Of a stretch of DNA of 9,882 nucleotides, positions 6,495 through 9,882 are shown in pieces. Below the pieces are notes generated by a model that saw only the letters and a list, made by a program, of their open reading frames with translations, was not told the DNA's origin and did not search any database. The stretch lies in NCBI GenBank assembly GCA_016219235.1, contig JACRBO010000025.1, forward strand, positions 1 to 9,882, read 5' to 3'. Each line of letters begins with the position of its first letter. The first letter of the stretch is position 1. Position numbers and translations under genes: made by a program. The DNA comes from Chloroflexota bacterium (GTDB lineage Bacteria; Chloroflexota; Anaerolineae; Fen-1058).

Positions 6495-6708
6495 GCGACA
6501 CTGGACAAAATTTTCTTGACAAACGGAACAGACTCGGGCGACTCACCGATTTCCCAGGCAACATCAAGCCATCGCCCGGATCCCGATCACGGTTATCCTT
6601 TACGCGGCATGGCGCGCGCTGCCCCGACAGCCTCATTCTGAAAACGATCGCTATTTGTGGAAGGGTGGCAAAGTGCAATAGTCGCGTAGTGCGATAGTTA
6701 AAAGCGAA

Positions 6709-6744
6709 GCATCCAGAGCGAAGCGCAGCGGAGTCGAAGGATGC
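6709..6744. repeat. GCATCC...GGATGC dispersed-type hairpin repeat
   Basis: A 6-bp inverted repeat, GCATCC (6709-6714) and GGATGC (6739-6744), encloses AGCGAAGCGCAGCGGAGTCG-type sequence. Read on the other strand it has the words CTTCGACTCCGCTGCGCTTCG, split here as CTTCGACTCC and GCTGCGCTTCG, which from memory recur in gaps of many environmental bacterial genomes. It is most likely a dispersed repeat; only one copy is in the window. Confidence 0.5.
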
Positions 6745-6760
6745 GCCCTGTGAAGCAACA

Positions 6761-6789
6761 AGGCGTTAGTCGATGATCGGCTAACGCCT
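6761..6789 (-). terminator. Probable terminator after the prsW-like gene
   Basis: A 9-bp perfect stem, AGGCGTTAG (6761-6769) with CTAACGCCT (6781-6789), is extended inward by four pairs including one G-U, leaving a 3-nt loop. On the - strand it comes 14 nt after the prsW-like stop codon and is followed by TTGTTGCTT, a poor T-run. The position favours termination of the lon-like/prsW-like operon. Confidence 0.6.
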
Positions 6790-6803
6790 CGTTTGATGTC
6801 TCG

Positions 6804-8216
6804 TTACCGATCGGCTGGTCTCTCAGCGGGTGGGGCGGATGTTGAACTATCAATCTCGTCGGTGATCGGCTGCGTCGCCTCTGGTACAACCCTCACACCC
6901 CGTCGCGGACGACTGCCCATCAAGCGCCAGCCGACGCCATAATCGGACGGCGACCATTCCGCCGGCAGATTCGCCGCGGCTTGCTGATGGCCTTCCTGAA
7001 TGGCCGTCTGTGCTCCGGCCATAACCGTGCGCGGGATCATGCGCGCGATCAAGAAGATCAAGACGATCAGGCACAGGATGCCCAGCCACCACGAGGCGGC
7101 GTTGCCAAACCCGACGGCGATGCCAATGGCCGACGCATTCCACACGCCGTGCAGCAGCACGGCGCGGCCGTAGCCCGCCCACACATCGCGCCGTTTGCCA
7201 GAGATCAGGCTGCGCGCATAAGCCACGCCCACCAGGCTGGTCGCAATGCCGTGCAGGATCAACGTGCTTAGCCGCAGCCAGCCGCCAATCAGCCAGCCGC
7301 TGAGCGAACTCAAATACAGGCCGCTTTCCATGATGCCAAAGCTGATGCCGATCGACATGCCCAACATCAGGCCATCGATCGGACGTTGGATCGAGCTGCG
7401 CAGCACGCGCAGGCCCAACGCCTTCGCCGCTTCCTCGATCGTTGGTGCAACGATCGCCACGGCGACGAACACGCCGATCAAAACGAGCGGTTGGCTCAAC
7501 ACTTCGCTCAGGATGTCGCTGGCATCCAATGACGCGGGGAGCGATTCAGCCAGCAGCGGCCCCAGCAGATTGGCGACTACCCAGATGATCAACAACTCCA
7601 CCGCGGCCGCCAACACGCTTGCCAGCACGCCGAACATCCCCGCCCAGCCAATGGTCCAGTTGCGCGGCCAGTACAAGGGCACGGCGGGCGGCGCATCGAT
7701 CCGACCGGTCGGCCACTCGTCGTGCAACTTGTTGGCAAACCAGCGAAATGCCCAGCGGCCGCCGCTCAACACGAACGCCGAAGCCACCCCTAACGCGACC
7801 AGACTGAACGTTTTGAGATCGCCGACTGATTCCACGTGCAGCACGAGCGGCGTGATCACGCCCACCAGCCAGAAGATCACAAAGAGATTGCGCGGCACTT
7901 GCGGCCAGTGCGGTTGATACAGATGATCGGGCGCGGCCGGCAACGTCCGGGCGGCCATAAACGCCAAGCCTGCACCGATCGGCATCAAGATCAAGCCCAG
8001 ATACATCATCAGCACGCCTTCGACATCAAGCACCCGGTTCGGCTGAAAAAACAGCAGCGCGCCGATCGCCGCAGTAATCGCGCCAATGATCAGCGCGGCC
8101 ATCAACCGCCGCCGGGCGCGCGTTGACCAGCGAGCGGGTTCAGGAGCGATCGGCTCACCACTAGTCGTCGGGCCGCCCGGATCGATCGGCGGGACTGGAT
8201 CTTCAACCATGTTCAT
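6804..8216 (-). CDS. PrsW-family intramembrane protease
   Basis: 470 residues. The ATG overlaps the stop of the lon-like gene by four bases (ATGA), with AGGAAG upstream; a second ATG two codons later (8208-8210) is possible. The N-terminal 30 residues are Pro-rich and soluble, then about ten membrane helices follow (roughly 38-393), then a soluble tail of about 75 residues. PrsW-family signatures are in order in the second half: EEAAK at 261-265, FGIMES with Glu297, LHG with His322, and LHGVWN with His356 and Asn360. In Bacillus, PrsW performs site-1 cleavage of the anti-sigma factor RsiW; the active centre is thought to use these Glu and His residues. Here no anti-sigma or sigma gene is adjacent, so the substrate is unknown. 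With about 470 residues it is longer than Bacillus PrsW (about 220), the extra part being N-terminal helices and the tail. Pairing with a Lon-like protease suggests a shared role in membrane protein turnover (inference). Confidence 0.87.
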   Translation of the reverse strand: MNMVEDPVPPIDPGGPTTSGEPIAPEPARWSTRARRRLMAALIIGAITAAIGALLFFQPNRVLDVEGVLMMYLGLILMPIGAGLAFMAARTLPAAPDHLYQPHWPQVPRNLFVIFWLVGVITPLVLHVESVGDLKTFSLVALGVASAFVLSGGRWAFRWFANKLHDEWPTGRIDAPPAVPLYWPRNWTIGWAGMFGVLASVLAAAVELLIIWVVANLLGPLLAESLPASLDASDILSEVLSQPLVLIGVFVAVAIVAPTIEEAAKALGLRVLRSSIQRPIDGLMLGMSIGISFGIMESGLYLSSLSGWLIGGWLRLSTLILHGIATSLVGVAYARSLISGKRRDVWAGYGRAVLLHGVWNASAIGIAVGFGNAASWWLGILCLIVLIFLIARMIPRTVMAGAQTAIQEGHQQAAANLPAEWSPSDYGVGWRLMGSRPRRGVRVVPEATQPITDEIDSSTSAPPAERPADR

Positions 8217-9882
8217 TTCTTCTTCCTGCGCCGCCGCGAGCGCGTTTCTTCTTCGTCTTTCTTTTTCTTTTTTTCCTCGGGCGTCTCTTCGTCCGGCTCT
8301 TTCTTGCCGCCGTCCAAGCCTTCGGCGGTGGCCTTCATCTTCGCCTCGACGCGTGCATGGATCGAATCTTTGGGGAAGTGGCCGGCCTTGCTGCGTTTGC
8401 CGGCCTTCACGCCCGTCAGCACTTCCAACCCTTCGTCGATGGTGTTGACGGCCCACACGTGGAACTGCCCGCGCTGGCAAGCCGCCAGCACATCTTCACG
8501 CAGCATCAAGTGGCGCACGTTCGACGCCGGAATCATCACGCCCTGTTGACCGGTCAGACCGCGCGCCGTGCACACGTCGAAGAAGCCTTCGATCTTGGCC
8601 GACGCGCCGCCGATCGGCTGCACGCGCCCTTGCTGATCGACCGAGCCGGTCACGGCAATGCCTTGTTTTATAGGCAAATCCGCCAAGGCCGACAGCAGCA
8701 CGTACAACTCGGTGCTGGATGCGCTGTCGCCTTCGATCTCGGAGTAACTTTGTTCAAAGCCGATACTGGCCGCCAGCGTCAGGGGTTCTTTCGTCGCGTA
8801 CTGCCCGCCCAGGTAGCCTTCCAGAATCAGCACGCCCTTGTTGTGGATGCGGCCGCTCAAGTGGGCCTCGCGCTCGATAACCACCACGCCGCTGCGGCCC
8901 ACGTAGGTGCGCGCGGAAATGCGCGTGGGCTGCCCGAATTCGTAGTCGCCGTAATCGATCACGCTGAGGCCGTTGATCTGGCCGATTACTTCACCTTTCA
9001 CCTGCACCGAGATCGTGCCATCGATGATGGATTCGTGCGTCTGCTGTTCGATCAAGTTCGATCGATAACGCCATTCACGTAAGGCTTGTCGCACGTCGGC
9101 GGCCGTTACCACAGCCCGATGGTTCTTCCCGGCCCAGTGAGCGGCTTCGATAATCAGGTCCGTGACTTCGCCGAAGCGCGTAGACAGTTTCTGCTGATCT
9201 TCCGCCAGCCGCGAGCCGTGTTCGACGATGACGGCAACCGCCTCCGCATCGAAGGGCGGCAGATCGTGCTCGGCGCAGCGCGCCTGCACGAACAACGCAT
9301 ACGAGCGCTCGTTTTCGGCGGTGCGATCCATATCCGTGGCGAAGTCGGCTTTCACTTTGAACAGTCGCCGGAAGTCTTCGTCGTGATCGTACAGTTCGTA
9401 ATACAACCACGGCGTGCCTAGCAGGATCACTTTGACATTCAGTGGAATCGGCTCGGATTCCAGCGTGCGCGTGGAGAACATCTGCAGCTGCGTGCCGGGG
9501 TCTTCGATGACGATCTGGTGCGTGTTGAGGGCGCGTTTCAGCGCCTCCCAGACGCCGGAGTCTTTCAACACATCAGGCGCGCGCACCACCAGATAACCGC
9601 CGTTGGCGCGATGCAGCGCTCCCGCGCGCAGCATGGTGAAGTCCAGCACGTTATCGCCCAGCCGCACATCGCGTTCGATGCGGCCCACCAGATTCATAAA
9701 CGTCGGATTGGTTTCCACCACCAGCGGCGCGCCCGTCGTCGCGGATTGATCGACCAGCACGTTGACTTGATAGCGCGTAAACGGATCGGGCGCGGCTTCG
9801 GCCTGCGGCGTATCGTCGTCGGGGTTGCCATCGCGCAGTTCGTTCACCTGCGCGACTACGTCGGCGCGCACTTCCTCCAGAT
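8213..9882 (-). CDS. Lon-like (LonB/YcbZ type) protease, 5' end cut
   Basis: At least 556 residues; the frame stays open through the right edge, so the true start and any P-loop are outside. Numbering is from the GTG codon at 9871-9869. Residues about 60-180 form the end of an AAA core: HRANGGYLVV where Walker B should be, and VKVILLGTP near the sensor-1 position. Residues 190-275 are a helical lid with KLSTRF and YRSNLIEQ. The Lon protease domain spans about 285-490, with the catalytic dyad Ser383 (EGDSASSTE) and Lys426 (GGASAKIEG). This matches a Lon-like family close to E. coli YcbZ, not classical LonA, because no N-terminal LAN domain is visible here. Expected role: degradation of proteins in the cytoplasm. 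The Walker B acidic pair is replaced (Arg97, Ala98), so ATPase activity is uncertain. A Lys/Glu/Arg-rich tail of about 30 residues ends the protein, overlapping the prsW-like start by ATGA. Confidence 0.87.
   Translation of the reverse strand, partial: LEEVRADVVAQVNELRDGNPDDDTPQAEAAPDPFTRYQVNVLVDQSATTGAPLVVETNPTFMNLVGRIERDVRLGDNVLDFTMLRAGALHRANGGYLVVRAPDVLKDSGVWEALKRALNTHQIVIEDPGTQLQMFSTRTLESEPIPLNVKVILLGTPWLYYELYDHDEDFRRLFKVKADFATDMDRTAENERSYALFVQARCAEHDLPPFDAEAVAVIVEHGSRLAEDQQKLSTRFGEVTDLIIEAAHWAGKNHRAVVTAADVRQALREWRYRSNLIEQQTHESIIDGTISVQVKGEVIGQINGLSVIDYGDYEFGQPTRISARTYVGRSGVVVIEREAHLSGRIHNKGVLILEGYLGGQYATKEPLTLAASIGFEQSYSEIEGDSASSTELYVLLSALADLPIKQGIAVTGSVDQQGRVQPIGGASAKIEGFFDVCTARGLTGQQGVMIPASNVRHLMLREDVLAACQRGQFHVWAVNTIDEGLEVLTGVKAGKRSKAGHFPKDSIHARVEAKMKATAEGLDGGKKEPDEETPEEKKKKKDEEETRSRRRRKKK
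8267..8273 (-). promoter_or_regulatory. Candidate -1 frameshift heptamer A AAA AAG
   Basis: On the - strand the zero frame reads GAA AAA AAG, so A AAA AAG sits in the phase needed for -1 slipping, the same heptamer as in E. coli dnaX. The -1 frame is the prsW-like frame and stays open through its stop at 6804. A GC hairpin candidate begins about 23 nt downstream, farther than the usual 5-9 nt, and no clear Shine-Dalgarno stimulator is seen at 10-14 nt upstream. Confidence 0.3.

Larger units (their letters stand above)
6495..6803. other. Gap of about 310 nt with short repeats, no gene
   Basis: No reading frame here has a plausible start, ribosome site and protein-like composition. From 6523 to about 6670 I recognise nothing. 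AGTGCAATAGT (6672-6682) is followed by AGTGCGATAGT (6688-6698), a degenerate direct repeat. A hairpin-type repeat (6709-6744) and a terminator-like stem (6761-6789) complete the gap. Confidence 0.6.

Noticed and set aside
6448..6697. Small frames on both strands upstream of the oxoamine synthase
   Set aside because: They overlap a near-consensus promoter and repeats, have no ribosome site, and resemble no protein I know.
8217..8480. 5' extension of the prsW-like frame inside the lon-like gene
   Set aside because: The upstream part is Arg-rich and unlike PrsW. The ATGA overlap with AGGAAG upstream fixes the normal start at 8216. The open frame matters only for the frameshift hypothesis.
1..9882. 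tRNA, rRNA, riboswitch or transposase gene
   Set aside because: I read both strands for cloverleaf-like TTCRA arms, conserved rRNA words and transposase motifs and saw none. A covariance-model scan would be decisive.

Overview
The window looks like chromosomal DNA of a GC-rich bacterium, most probably a Chloroflexota (Anaerolineae-like) lineage. That placement is inference. It rests on an HEFQH lipoprotein metallopeptidase with an immune-inhibitor-A-like C-terminus, a LonB/YcbZ-like protease fused to no other module, a short YtxH-type protein, and gaps filled with degenerate short-word repeats. I see no marker gene, rRNA, tRNA, phage gene, transposase or CRISPR array. Seven protein genes are supported; one is cut by the right edge.

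Left to right: (1) 1-319 holds a rho-independent terminator for a gene off the left edge, then a 161-bp palindromic MITE-like repeat with a 7-9 bp target-site duplication, directly upstream of the first gene. (2) 320-1309 (+) is a membrane-anchored protein with two duplicated PDZ domains and no protease domain, closed by a strong terminator. (3) 1398-3518 (+) is an extended -10 promoter running into a 16-bp tandem repeat, then a lipoprotein zinc metallopeptidase. (4) 3593-3805 (-) is a 70-residue YtxH-like membrane protein, convergent with the lipoprotein gene and divergent from the next gene; the divergent pair shares a palindromic -10 box. (5) 3891-4991 (+) is an M24 (Xaa-Pro peptidase/prolidase type) metallopeptidase. 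A bidirectional terminator nested inside a larger inverted repeat separates it from (6) 5239-6420 (-), a PLP-dependent alpha-oxoamine synthase closest by motif to bacterial serine palmitoyltransferase and 2-amino-3-ketobutyrate CoA ligase, with its own near-consensus promoter. (7) 6804-9882 (-) is a two-gene operon: a Lon-like Ser/Lys protease (5' end outside the window) overlapping by ATGA with a PrsW-family intramembrane protease.

Five of the seven genes are linked to proteolysis or peptide handling (PDZ, secreted metallopeptidase, M24, Lon-like, PrsW), but they lie in separate transcription units on both strands, so only Lon-like plus PrsW can be called co-expressed from sequence. The most unusual signal is at that junction: an A AAA AAG heptamer, in the zero frame of the lon-like gene 52 nt before its stop, opens into the -1 frame. 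That frame is the prsW frame and stays open to the prsW stop, so a -1 ribosomal slip would make a Lon-PrsW fusion. This is a hypothesis; the A/G-rich tail could produce such a heptamer by chance.
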